Assembly (NCBI GenBank): GCA_030407315.1
Contig: JALQPE010000059.1
Location: 186,001-250,000, forward strand
DNA from: Asparagopsis taxiformis
Taxonomy: Eukaryota > Rhodophyta > Florideophyceae > Bonnemaisoniales > Bonnemaisoniaceae
Direction of reading: 5' to 3'
DNA length: 64,000 nt
Below the pieces are notes generated by a model. That model was not told where the DNA came from and ran no database searches. It was given only the letters and a program-made list of their open reading frames with translations. The position numbers were made by a program, and so were the translations under genes. How positions within the stretch are numbered: the first letter of the stretch is position 1; every line of letters starts with the position of its first letter. Positions 1 to 8,777 of this stretch are shown in pieces.

Positions 1-113
1 AACACCATGCAGCCGAACCGACCTTGCAGCCGCTCTTTCCCCTCATCACGACCCACAACTTCCCATTTTCGAATGCTCTAACATCCGCACTGCACCTGCG
101 GTGCCCGGCAAAC

Positions 114-3100
114 ATGTCACAATCTGCAGCGAATGTGGTGGCAATTCATCGCGGACCCACCATAGATTCGCGTCGCGAGCGAACATTACGTCGTTCCCTA
201 ACCTCGGTTGGCTGCCGTGTAATCCCAACATCGGCACTAAGATGGGATCCCGCTACAACCCATCTGGTAATATCCGCCCCAATGCCATGTCTGGCCTGGT
301 TGTGTGCTTCAGTATCATCTGTTCACATCGTAAAGCCATCATTCGCGGACGCCTGTGTCACAGCAGATGCACTCATCTCGACTGAACATCATCTCCACCA
401 GTTCAGCGCGGAAGATTCCTCGCACCTTCCCGCAGATGTCGACGTCTTGTGGGCAGGGCGCATCTGGCCTGCTGCGGCAACGATATGGCGTGCGAGGTCC
501 GCTAAAGGATTCGGTCTGCCGCTTTTGAAGCACAGAGTACTTCTGCATGGCCAATTGAGACCGCGTGGTGCTGCAGGGCGTGCTGCGATGTCCAATGATA
601 TCGTGAAATGCTTACTGAAGGCTGCTGGAGCGACGATTGTATCCGATGTCAAAGATTCTCCGACTTTCGCGATTGTTTCGCTGGGTACAGAGCAATCCAA
701 TCCCGTTGTGGTTCAGCTTTTGAATGGTGGTGTCCTCTGTCTCGGTTCGGCCTTTCTCGTCGATCTTCTCGCTCGCGTTGATGCCAACCCGGCACATTAC
801 GTCATTTATGATTCACAGCGCAAAATCGCGGCCGCTGCCCTGGATGTGCCAAAATGTCTGTCCTTACCAGCTCCACTTCCAGTTGTTGAGCACTCGTCCT
901 CAACTCATGTTGCGTCGAGAAAGCATGAGCTTCCGCGAGATGGACCAACCTCTGGAACGTCACCACCGAAAAAGGCGAAGGTTGAAGAAAAGGGCATAAC
1001 CCAGAGGCCGGTTCAATGCAAGCTGTTTTTGCGAAAACCCACATCTGACCGCCAGATGGAAGAAAGCCTGGTCCCCAGTGCAGCGCTCACATCCACTCCA
1101 CCTACACGAAAGACAGTTATTTCTCCAGTACGACATCTCGTACAGAGCCCGACTCCAAAGCCAGAGACTAATGAGACCGGTGCGCGCCATTCAACTTCGA
1201 TTCAATGCAAATTGCCACTCCGCCAACCTACGCATGTCACGAAGCCCCCAGATACTGCGCCCTGTAAATTATCATCGCCAGTTACACCTCCGGCGAATGT
1301 CGAGCATGTAAAATCACCAAGCCCGTCGAGAAAACAAGACAGTTTCCGGACACATCCCAGGCGCTCTGCACGAAATCGGAAGGCCAAAAATCCTGGCACA
1401 CCGCTGAAAGAAAGAACAGAGCAGAGAAGTTTGGGCGACAGTACTTCGCCGAAACCCGCAAACATTCCTAGTGATCCTAGTTTGAAGAAGAGAAGAAAAT
1501 TATTTCATGATGCGAATGAGCCCCCAGATCGTTCATTAATGGAAATCAAAGGTATGCTTGGAGAGAAGAACACTAACACAGCAGAAGCAACTAACATGTG
1601 CGTAGCAGATCAGAACAGCAATGCTCAAAAGTCGCATAGACCTGTTGATAATTCTGCAGGTGTGCCGGAACCGAAATCACAAGACCAGCAGGTAGAAGTG
1701 AACGTTGAAACTGCCCGTCCTCCCCCGCCCGAGAGCCCTAACTTTGATAGTCAAGGGCCACGTCGGCGACGCAGACGGGCTCCAATCGAAGAGTCTCCAG
1801 ATGAGGACCCTCACGAAGTTTCGTGCGATGAGGGTTCTGCACAAGAAGGGAAGGGCGGATCTCGTGATGTCTCGACAGTTATTCCGAAAGCAGATCAAGA
1901 AAAATCCACTGTACGCGAAACAAGTCTTGGAAGTCCTCTGGGGACGAAACCAAACACATCAGAAATAATAGACCTCGTTTCACCCGTGAAACCGCTCAGC
2001 GATCGTTCTCCAAGATCAAGAGCAGATGATGATACACCAGCACAATCCACACGACCCTGTTCGCCGGAGCGTTTGGTAACACCAATCCACTTTGAATGCG
2101 TATCTGACGATGAACCTTCACCTGTGAAGAAACCTCTTCGTAGGCTTCGCCGCCGCTCTTCATCATGTTCAGCACCAGACATGAACCGGTCTCTCGACAA
2201 TGGCGTGTCCAAGGCTGATTCAGACTTGTTCTCTGAAGCACCAAGGGTTTCACCTGAAGAAAGGAGTACAATCTCACCATCAACATGGAAAAGCAAATTT
2301 TGCAGGGACACTGGCTTCAATTTTTTGCTGGACAAGCTTGGAGGCGCACCAAGTAAACACGACTTGAAACGACTGTTAGACGGGTGCAACCCTGATAACG
2401 ATGATAACCAATCTGTTGATTCACTGTCTGGTCCCGACAGCGATCCGCCTCCACAAACGCCCCGTCGAGCTTTGAGGCTGGATGAGCTTAGTCCAAATCT
2501 AGATGAAGACAATGACGATCAGCAAGATTTATCCACTTATCGCCAGAGCACCATATTGAACCGACCTGGTGCTTCTACGCACCATTCACGGCGACATCGT
2601 CGATCGAAGGAGCAATCGGACAAGAGAAATAATGCTACGAATGATACATTTGAGATATCGAAAATTCGCATTCCTACAACACAAGTCAATCTCAAAAACA
2701 TCGTTTCTATAGAACATTGGCATCGAAGCTGTGCAAATGATTTCGACGTTGCTGCTGGAAATGCAGAAGACGACCAGCTCTGTCAGAATGCGTTGGATAT
2801 CACAGACTGGGTACTTGCGGCTGAGAACCTGGTCGGTTTGGGAAATCGCGATCCTACCTTGAACACACAGGGAAGTCAGGTACACCCTGCCAGACGACTC
2901 TGCGCGTCATTGGCTGAATCTAACATTATTCGACAGTGCTGCTTGGCAGGGGAGACCAGTGTAACTGAACTGAAAATTCTGACCGGAATATGGACTCGTC
3001 TAACCAACTGCGAGTTGCATCATGATTCAAGCAATCTTCTCATTACCGAACTACTTGCACTGCGAGACAAGCAACTGGAAGCTGGAACGGACTCGCTGTT

Positions 3101-5801
3101 CATTGCGCTCAAGTCGTACAATGAAGAAGAAATCCCGTTGCGTCACAAAGCGATTGCGGTGATGTGGACTGCGCTCATCCAAGGAACAGTGCGTTTGGTG
3201 GGTGCCAAAGAGATGTGGGCAAATTTCAATGCCGTCGTTGCACTTCGATTGCAGCCGTTGTTTTCCGTTGAAAAACTGCAGGACAAGAAGCATCTGGAGC
3301 ACCTCCAAAAATCGTTGCAATGGCTCGTTGACACATTGGTACTTGTTGGCTCTCTGTTTGCCTTTCGCTTAGACGGCGATGAGGAACAGTCGAATGAAAT
3401 ATGCCCGCCGAACTGGATTGTTATTTGCCAATGTCTGGACTACTTTGTAGGAGAGACAGGGACACTGATTACAACCAATTCAAGTATAGGAAATGTGCTC
3501 ACCTACTTTCTCCGCAGGATCAGCACCGATGTCGCAGACCATCTGTGGCCGATGGATGAAGCCGTTCTCACATCTGCATCGAAAGTGATATCCATGCTAG
3601 CCAAGAATGCCAACGAATCTTGCTTTTGTGTCAAACCAGCTCTATTTGTATCCCAGTTCCGCGATCTGCATGACTTGAGATCTCGCACGCGTCTCTCCAG
3701 TCTGCTTCAAACATGCTGTGATTGCATCCTTTTCCTGGGGTGGCTTTTCGCTCAGAGAGGACGCGGCAATGCTATGAAACGTGCAATGACGGTCATCCGC
3801 ACCGGTTCTGTATTCACAAGAGGCTCAACGTCGGGCCCCTGTGCCAAGCAAATCATGAGTCATCACGTCGGTTTAATCCTTTCCGTTGCAGACGTCATGG
3901 CCGGTTCTGCTGCGAATGGTGAACTGAATCTGTGCAAAATGTTGACGTCGAAATGTCCGCGTCTGGATTCCATTGTTGATACTGCATTGACTCCTGGAAA
4001 TCAATTTGACGCTGCATGGAGAATCGTTGTCGAGGCGATTGCAGTCCGCTGCAAAGTTGTGCTTGCAAAGGGCGAGAGCGTCCACGTCTACACAGATTGG
4101 CTTTCTCAAAGTGTTGTAGGTGCATTTGCGCGTATGAAGAAATCTCAGGGAAAACGACCTACGGACGTTGCGCAGCGTGAAGCGCTTCGCGTTCAGGATT
4201 CTATCTTTGCCAACCTTGCTGTACTCTCATTCGAGACATTGACGGAGATCACGGTCGCTCTGGACGGCAAGTTGACCGAGCATGTCGTGAATAGCAGTGA
4301 GACAGTGCTCAAGTTTCTGCAAAAGTCGGTGCTACATATGTCCAGCTATGCCAGATTTGCCAATGATATTATATCTCAAGTGAAGATTAATCCGGAGGAG
4401 ACGGTGAGCAAGAAAAGAGGTAGGCTACTTTGTGCGATTTTGTCTCTCGTCGAACAAGAGATCCAACTGGTGCTACGCATTTGCAAGACGAGCGATAAGA
4501 ATGACGAAGAGAGAGAGCGATCTATAGAGCGGACAGCAATAGAATGCGGATTCATAAGCGACGCAAGTATCGAGTCGATGCTGGCCAATGTAATCAGTAG
4601 TGTGGCGCTATCGCAAGAATCGTCCGGGGCAGCATCTGCAAAGGAGAGTGCATGTGTGGCGCTAGCGAGACTGATAGAATTGCAGTTTCTGAAGAAGAGA
4701 CAAGTTTGTGTACAGGACGCACAGCGGGTGGTACAAGTGCTTCAACGAGCGAATCTAGATGCTACAATTGAACGAGAGGCAAGTACGAACGGGTACAATG
4801 ATGTGTCATACGTCCAAAGCGGGGCGCGTGTTACGTTCTGGCGCGAAGCTGTTACAGCGGAGTGGACGCGGCGGCTGATGAGGTTTGGGACGCGTCTATC
4901 GGTGATGGCGGTTTGTGCGTTGATTGTGAGTATGGGGACGGTCGGGGATGAAGGAGTGGATGTATGCGCGGTGAACGGATTGGGGCTAGGGATGAAAATG
5001 GTGGAGGAATTGAAGGAATATGTGTCGGAGTGGGGAAGCACTCTAAGCATAACGGGGGAGGGTGTTTCTGGAAGTGAGGACGCGGTGCTCCGCAGGGTTG
5101 AATGGGTGGAGGGTGCATTAGGGTACGTTGTGACGAAATGGACGGTGCGTACGACACGGGGATTAGTTGAAAGTGTACGGGAGATGGTGAGGCATGTGGA
5201 GCGACGCAGCAAGCGGGGCAGTGTGCAGCTGCAAGGCATGATGTTATACGCGTGCAGTTTGAGGATTGAAAGCGGGCTACGTAGCACGAGTGGACATTGG
5301 CTTGTGCATGGCCTCGGCGAGGTGCAAGCAGCGATGACACGCGTGTGCAATCGACAGTCGGCGGGTGCAGTTTCGAAAGCGGTGCACTTTGTACAGCAGC
5401 GCATTGTGCATGCGCTGTGCACGCAGGAAGCGCACAGCACGGAGCTGCGTGTTGCGGTGCTGCGAGTGGTGAATGCGAGCGGGGAATATCGCGGACTATT
5501 CGACGTCGGACGGGGCGCGGGCGGCAGCGACGGACGACGACTGTCGGCGTGGCATGCGTTGATATTTCACACGATTGTGGAGGAGCGGATGCGACGCGGG
5601 GTGGCGCCGCTACAGACGATGTGCATACTCAAGGGCGTGTTGGAGGTCGGGTTGCGACGGGGCGATGTTGCGCTGCTACGGATGGGGGTGCAATGTTTTG
5701 AGAGAGCGATGGCGGGTGGGGGACGGTTGGACGGGATGGGGCGACATGTGGCGAAGGAAATTGGAGATATTGTCGATGAAGCAAAGAGTGTTGTAGGGTA
5801 A
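114..5801 (+). CDS. Large BRCT-domain nuclear protein, candidate DNA-damage-response scaffold
   Basis: A single 1,895-residue reading frame; the first in-frame ATG is at 114, so I start there. The N-terminal ~250 residues look like two degenerate BRCT units: a THLVIS strand followed by a hydrophobic helix and an HIVKPSFADAC segment, then a second unit around IVKCLLKAAGATIVSD. Residues ~270-900 are disordered, rich in Ser, Pro and charged residues, with many SP/TP sites and Arg/Lys clusters that could act as nuclear signals. The C-terminal ~1,000 residues are helical and repeat-like, with no motif I can name. BRCT plus a long linker plus a helical C-terminus suits a checkpoint or replication-repair scaffold; an Mms22/Mus7-like relationship is possible but is only an impression. 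The last ~1 kb is visibly richer in G on the coding strand than the rest. Being real is near certain; the function is a guess. Confidence 0.75.
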   Translation: MSQSAANVVAIHRGPTIDSRRERTLRRSLTSVGCRVIPTSALRWDPATTHLVISAPMPCLAWLCASVSSVHIVKPSFADACVTADALISTEHHLHQFSAEDSSHLPADVDVLWAGRIWPAAATIWRARSAKGFGLPLLKHRVLLHGQLRPRGAAGRAAMSNDIVKCLLKAAGATIVSDVKDSPTFAIVSLGTEQSNPVVVQLLNGGVLCLGSAFLVDLLARVDANPAHYVIYDSQRKIAAAALDVPKCLSLPAPLPVVEHSSSTHVASRKHELPRDGPTSGTSPPKKAKVEEKGITQRPVQCKLFLRKPTSDRQMEESLVPSAALTSTPPTRKTVISPVRHLVQSPTPKPETNETGARHSTSIQCKLPLRQPTHVTKPPDTAPCKLSSPVTPPANVEHVKSPSPSRKQDSFRTHPRRSARNRKAKNPGTPLKERTEQRSLGDSTSPKPANIPSDPSLKKRRKLFHDANEPPDRSLMEIKGMLGEKNTNTAEATNMCVADQNSNAQKSHRPVDNSAGVPEPKSQDQQVEVNVETARPPPPESPNFDSQGPRRRRRRAPIEESPDEDPHEVSCDEGSAQEGKGGSRDVSTVIPKADQEKSTVRETSLGSPLGTKPNTSEIIDLVSPVKPLSDRSPRSRADDDTPAQSTRPCSPERLVTPIHFECVSDDEPSPVKKPLRRLRRRSSSCSAPDMNRSLDNGVSKADSDLFSEAPRVSPEERSTISPSTWKSKFCRDTGFNFLLDKLGGAPSKHDLKRLLDGCNPDNDDNQSVDSLSGPDSDPPPQTPRRALRLDELSPNLDEDNDDQQDLSTYRQSTILNRPGASTHHSRRHRRSKEQSDKRNNATNDTFEISKIRIPTTQVNLKNIVSIEHWHRSCANDFDVAAGNAEDDQLCQNALDITDWVLAAENLVGLGNRDPTLNTQGSQVHPARRLCASLAESNIIRQCCLAGETSVTELKILTGIWTRLTNCELHHDSSNLLITELLALRDKQLEAGTDSLFIALKSYNEEEIPLRHKAIAVMWTALIQGTVRLVGAKEMWANFNAVVALRLQPLFSVEKLQDKKHLEHLQKSLQWLVDTLVLVGSLFAFRLDGDEEQSNEICPPNWIVICQCLDYFVGETGTLITTNSSIGNVLTYFLRRISTDVADHLWPMDEAVLTSASKVISMLAKNANESCFCVKPALFVSQFRDLHDLRSRTRLSSLLQTCCDCILFLGWLFAQRGRGNAMKRAMTVIRTGSVFTRGSTSGPCAKQIMSHHVGLILSVADVMAGSAANGELNLCKMLTSKCPRLDSIVDTALTPGNQFDAAWRIVVEAIAVRCKVVLAKGESVHVYTDWLSQSVVGAFARMKKSQGKRPTDVAQREALRVQDSIFANLAVLSFETLTEITVALDGKLTEHVVNSSETVLKFLQKSVLHMSSYARFANDIISQVKINPEETVSKKRGRLLCAILSLVEQEIQLVLRICKTSDKNDEERERSIERTAIECGFISDASIESMLANVISSVALSQESSGAASAKESACVALARLIELQFLKKRQVCVQDAQRVVQVLQRANLDATIEREASTNGYNDVSYVQSGARVTFWREAVTAEWTRRLMRFGTRLSVMAVCALIVSMGTVGDEGVDVCAVNGLGLGMKMVEELKEYVSEWGSTLSITGEGVSGSEDAVLRRVEWVEGALGYVVTKWTVRTTRGLVESVREMVRHVERRSKRGSVQLQGMMLYACSLRIESGLRSTSGHWLVHGLGEVQAAMTRVCNRQSAGAVSKAVHFVQQRIVHALCTQEAHSTELRVAVLRVVNASGEYRGLFDVGRGAGGSDGRRLSAWHALIFHTIVEERMRRGVAPLQTMCILKGVLEVGLRRGDVALLRMGVQCFERAMAGGGRLDGMGRHVAKEIGDIVDEAKSVVG

Positions 5802-6527
5802 TGGATAAAGTGTTGAGCGAGCGAGTGGTGTGTGATGTTTGTTTGTTCGAATTGTGGACGGGAGATGTGCGCGTGTGTGCCGGCTGCATGATGAGAGTGG
5901 AAGTTGGGAGCATGACAGTCGCTAAATTTCATAGAAGAAACAGCGAAGGAGGCATCGTGTGTCTATTGATGCAGCACGGACGGTGTATAAATTTAGAAGG
6001 CGGTGGGTTTGCGTTGGGTCCAGCGCGCTACTTGCGCGTTGCTTTCCGCGGATGGATGGATGAGTGTGTGCATTACAGGTCTGCACGACGACGGACGAGC
6101 GATTTCATTAGCGGGATCGGCGGCGCACTCGCTGGAGTGTCGCGTCGCGTCGCGTCTTGTCTGGTTTGGTTGGGGTTGCATTGTATCGTATTGCGTCGTG
6201 TTGCGTCGCATCATTGTGTCGGATTGGGACGGATGGCACCCTCCACGCGGCAGCAGCGCAATGTACAGTAGCCATACAACTAGTTTAGCGTAGCATGGCG
6301 CACAAGCCAACCAGCAGTAGTGTACTGTAACACAAGTTGTTTGCTTGCAGTGCGCGCGCGCGCTCTACTTTACTCACAGTGAGTGTCGTGCAAAAGTGCG
6401 TCCGTTCGCAGTGTACGCGGCGTACATTCTCGTACCTTCACCTCAGTTGACTGAGCGCCCTTCCGTTACAATTGCATTGCAGACGCGCACCGCCGTGTCC
6501 CACAGTCGTCTGCGCGCGCCGCTCATC
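5802..6527. other. Intergenic spacer between BRCT gene and Josephin gene
   Basis: About 725 bp with no convincing gene. It holds a degenerate GTCGC pentamer tract near 6138-6157 followed by CGT/TTG-rich low-complexity DNA to ~6225, a GC-alternating run near 6350-6362, and one TATAAATT at 5986-5993. That TATA-like box is over 500 bp from the next start codon. Open frames here have low-complexity, unconvincing translations. Confidence 0.5.
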
Positions 6528-7512
6528 ATGGCCAGTCACGACGCCACCCCGAGCGAACAAGCGACACCGTCTCCGCCGGTGGAGCCGCCGCCCGATCGTC
6601 CCTTTGTGCAACCGACAAGCGACCAAGTATTGGATGCTTTACAAATCGTGTATCACCAAACCGCCACCAGTTACGACGGCGCAGCGGTTCGTTATCCCAC
6701 CCCATCCGAGCCAGTCCGCTGCGAGCGTCTCCACACTCACACCTTTGATTCTATGCACACAGCCCGCCCTCAACGCCGTTCTACAGGGCCCCTACTTTGA
6801 GGACGAGTCGCTGCAGCAGCTCACCGGCGGCGGTCCCATCGATGCGTACGCCGTCAACATGGCGTTGCGTTCCTTCAATCTATCGCTAGAGCCGATTGCG
6901 TCGCTGCGTCGTCAGACCGAGCCGCACATGCATAACGCCTTTGTGTGCTTCCAGCATCAGCGTTGGTTCGCCTTGCGTCGTATCGGTAAGCATTGGCTCA
7001 ATCTCAACGACATTATCGGCCGTCCCGCGCAGATCCTCCCCCATCAGCTCAGTGTGTCGCTGTCGCAATTGCAGGACGACGGTTGTGAAATCTACGCCGT
7101 GCTCGGTCAGTTACCTGCCTGTGCCGCCGATCAGAGTACCTTCTTTGACACACACTTTTTATGGTTCCTATCCGGTGGCGTGCTGCCCGACAGCGAAATG
7201 GACGATCATCTATCTGAACATGCCGCGCACAGCGAGTTGTGTCCGCGAAGCATGTGCCCGCATCAGCCGTGCGAATGTGATCAGCTTTATGAAGATGCAT
7301 TCGAGGACGATTTACAAGCCGCAATTGCTGCCTCGTTGGTTGAAGCGCAGCCGTCCGCCTATGGTAAGCGTAACAAGCCGCTGGCCATCAAAACCACATC
7401 GCCACCGACCTCACTCATTTCGTCGGAGGCCGAAGCGCCGCCGCCGCAAAAACTATCACTCGACAATAATACCGCCGAGAGCGACGGCGTACAGCAGCAA
7501 TCGCCGCGATGA
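6528..7512 (+). CDS. Josephin-domain (ataxin-3-like) protein with UIM, catalytic residues changed
   Basis: Two frames together encode a Josephin domain. Exon 1 (6528-6686) ends after VYHQTATSYDGAA; exon 2 (6763-7512) begins PALNAVLQGPYF. The proposed 76-nt intron has donor GTTCGT and acceptor CACACAG. Spliced, the protein (302 aa) aligns to the first 20 or so residues of ataxin-3 without gaps, but Gly51 then sits where the catalytic Cys14 should be. Independently, the FVCFQHQRWF segment puts Arg120 at the position of catalytic His119, while the Asn of NLN (Asn135) is kept. A ubiquitin-interacting motif follows (DDLQAAIAASL), after a Cys-rich patch. The family removes ubiquitin; this member looks like a ubiquitin-binding pseudoenzyme. 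Alternative: the unspliced second frame reads LCTQPALN across the intron's 3' end, which would restore a Cys, but then an indel is needed to join it to the N-terminus. Confidence 0.8.
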
Positions 7513-7772
7513 GCTCCAACTCGTGTACAATGGCAACCGTGCAATCATATAGATGTTTGCTCGTCGTGTAAAGAAATGCCAAACTGCGCAATATCTATGT
7601 CGTGCCGTCCCTTGAGTGTATCCCAACACACAGTGTATCCACTCACAATAATTAATCTCATTTCACTCCACCTCTGTCCACCACTCGAACAAGTGCTCGT
7701 CCCTTGCGGCAGCCCACATCTTGAAATACTCGACCGCCACCACATCCGCCCCATCATGTCTTCACAATCCAA

Positions 7773-8762
7773 ATGGCCTTCACCACCGCCCCATCCGTCA
7801 TCCGCCACCCGCGTCACCAACCCCCCACTCCGTCCCGCAGCCGTCGTCGCGCCCCTCCTCGCGCCTGCCATTCCGCACACTCGCTCGACATCTCCATAGA
7901 TGCATTGCGCCAGCGCAACCTCCCGCCGCCGTCCCCGCAAAGCACCGTCTATCTCGTCGGAACCGGCCCGGGCGACCCCTCGCTCCTGACCCTACGCGCC
8001 GTAGAGCTCATGCGCTCGGCCGATGTCGTCCTCTACGATCGTCTCGTCAGCGACGCCATTCTCCGCTATGTCAACCCGTCCGCACGCATGATATACGTCG
8101 GCAAACAAGCAGGTTTCCACACACGTCCCCAACAGGACATTCACCTGCTGCTACGCGCCTTTGCGACCCAGGGACGCACAGTCGTGCGCCTCAAGGGCGG
8201 CGATCCGTTTGTATTCGGTCGTGGCGGCGAGGAGACCGAGTTTCTGGAGAATCATGGCATTCAGGTGCGTGCCGTACCCGGTATCACCGCCGCTTCCGGC
8301 ATCGGGGCAGAGCTCGGCATTCCGCTCACCCATCGTGGTATCGCCCATTCCGTTCGCTTTCTTACTGGCCATGCTAGGGATGGTGCCCAATTGCAGCTTG
8401 GCAATGTGGATGATGGTACCACACTCGTCATTTATATGGGCCTTGGTCAGCTGCCGCTACTTGTGCAGCGGTTTATGCAACTCGGTTTGAGCGACAATGT
8501 GCCCGCTGTAGCGGTGGAGAGGGGCACCACTCCGGAGCAGCGAGTCGTTTGGGCAAACGTGGCAACGCTGCAGGAAAAGGTGGATGAGGCGGCTTTGAAC
8601 AGTCCGACCTTGATTATTATTGGCCATGTCGTAGCTTTGGCCACCGGTTGGCAAAGGGAAATGGGTGCTGATGTTAGTCACCCTGATAAACTTGTGCAGC
8701 AAAATGCAAAGGAAATGGGAATCAACACTACTGCTAGTACGGATCTGTATCCGATCATGTGA
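7773..8762 (+). CDS. Uroporphyrinogen-III C-methyltransferase (SUMT), plastid siroheme synthesis
   Basis: A 329-residue protein that methylates uroporphyrinogen III at C2 and C7 with S-adenosylmethionine, giving precorrin-2 on the way to siroheme, the cofactor of nitrite and sulfite reductases. The core starts near residue 60 with VYLVGTGPGDP, followed by LTLRAVELM, DVVLYDRLV, the RLKGGDPFVFGRGGEE signature and VPGITAASG, all diagnostic of the CobA/SUMT family. The first ~55 residues are rich in Ser, Pro, Arg and His with almost no acidic residues, as expected for a plastid transit peptide. There is no CysG-type dehydrogenase/ferrochelatase domain, so later steps must come from other genes. 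The gene ends 15 bp from the stop of the convergent ABCF gene. Confidence 0.95.
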   Translation: MAFTTAPSVIRHPRHQPPTPSRSRRRAPPRACHSAHSLDISIDALRQRNLPPPSPQSTVYLVGTGPGDPSLLTLRAVELMRSADVVLYDRLVSDAILRYVNPSARMIYVGKQAGFHTRPQQDIHLLLRAFATQGRTVVRLKGGDPFVFGRGGEETEFLENHGIQVRAVPGITAASGIGAELGIPLTHRGIAHSVRFLTGHARDGAQLQLGNVDDGTTLVIYMGLGQLPLLVQRFMQLGLSDNVPAVAVERGTTPEQRVVWANVATLQEKVDEAALNSPTLIIIGHVVALATGWQREMGADVSHPDKLVQQNAKEMGINTTASTDLYPIM

Positions 8763-8777
8763 ATTGGCCATAAATGT

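Noticed and set aside
4742..5440. Long minus-strand frame inside the BRCT gene
   Set aside because: A shadow of the G-rich coding strand; the Cys/Ser/Thr/Pro-heavy text has no protein-like pattern.
5801..6271. Open frame overlapping the BRCT gene stop
   Set aside because: Translation is driven by GTCGC/CGTTG low complexity, and no family-like pattern is present.
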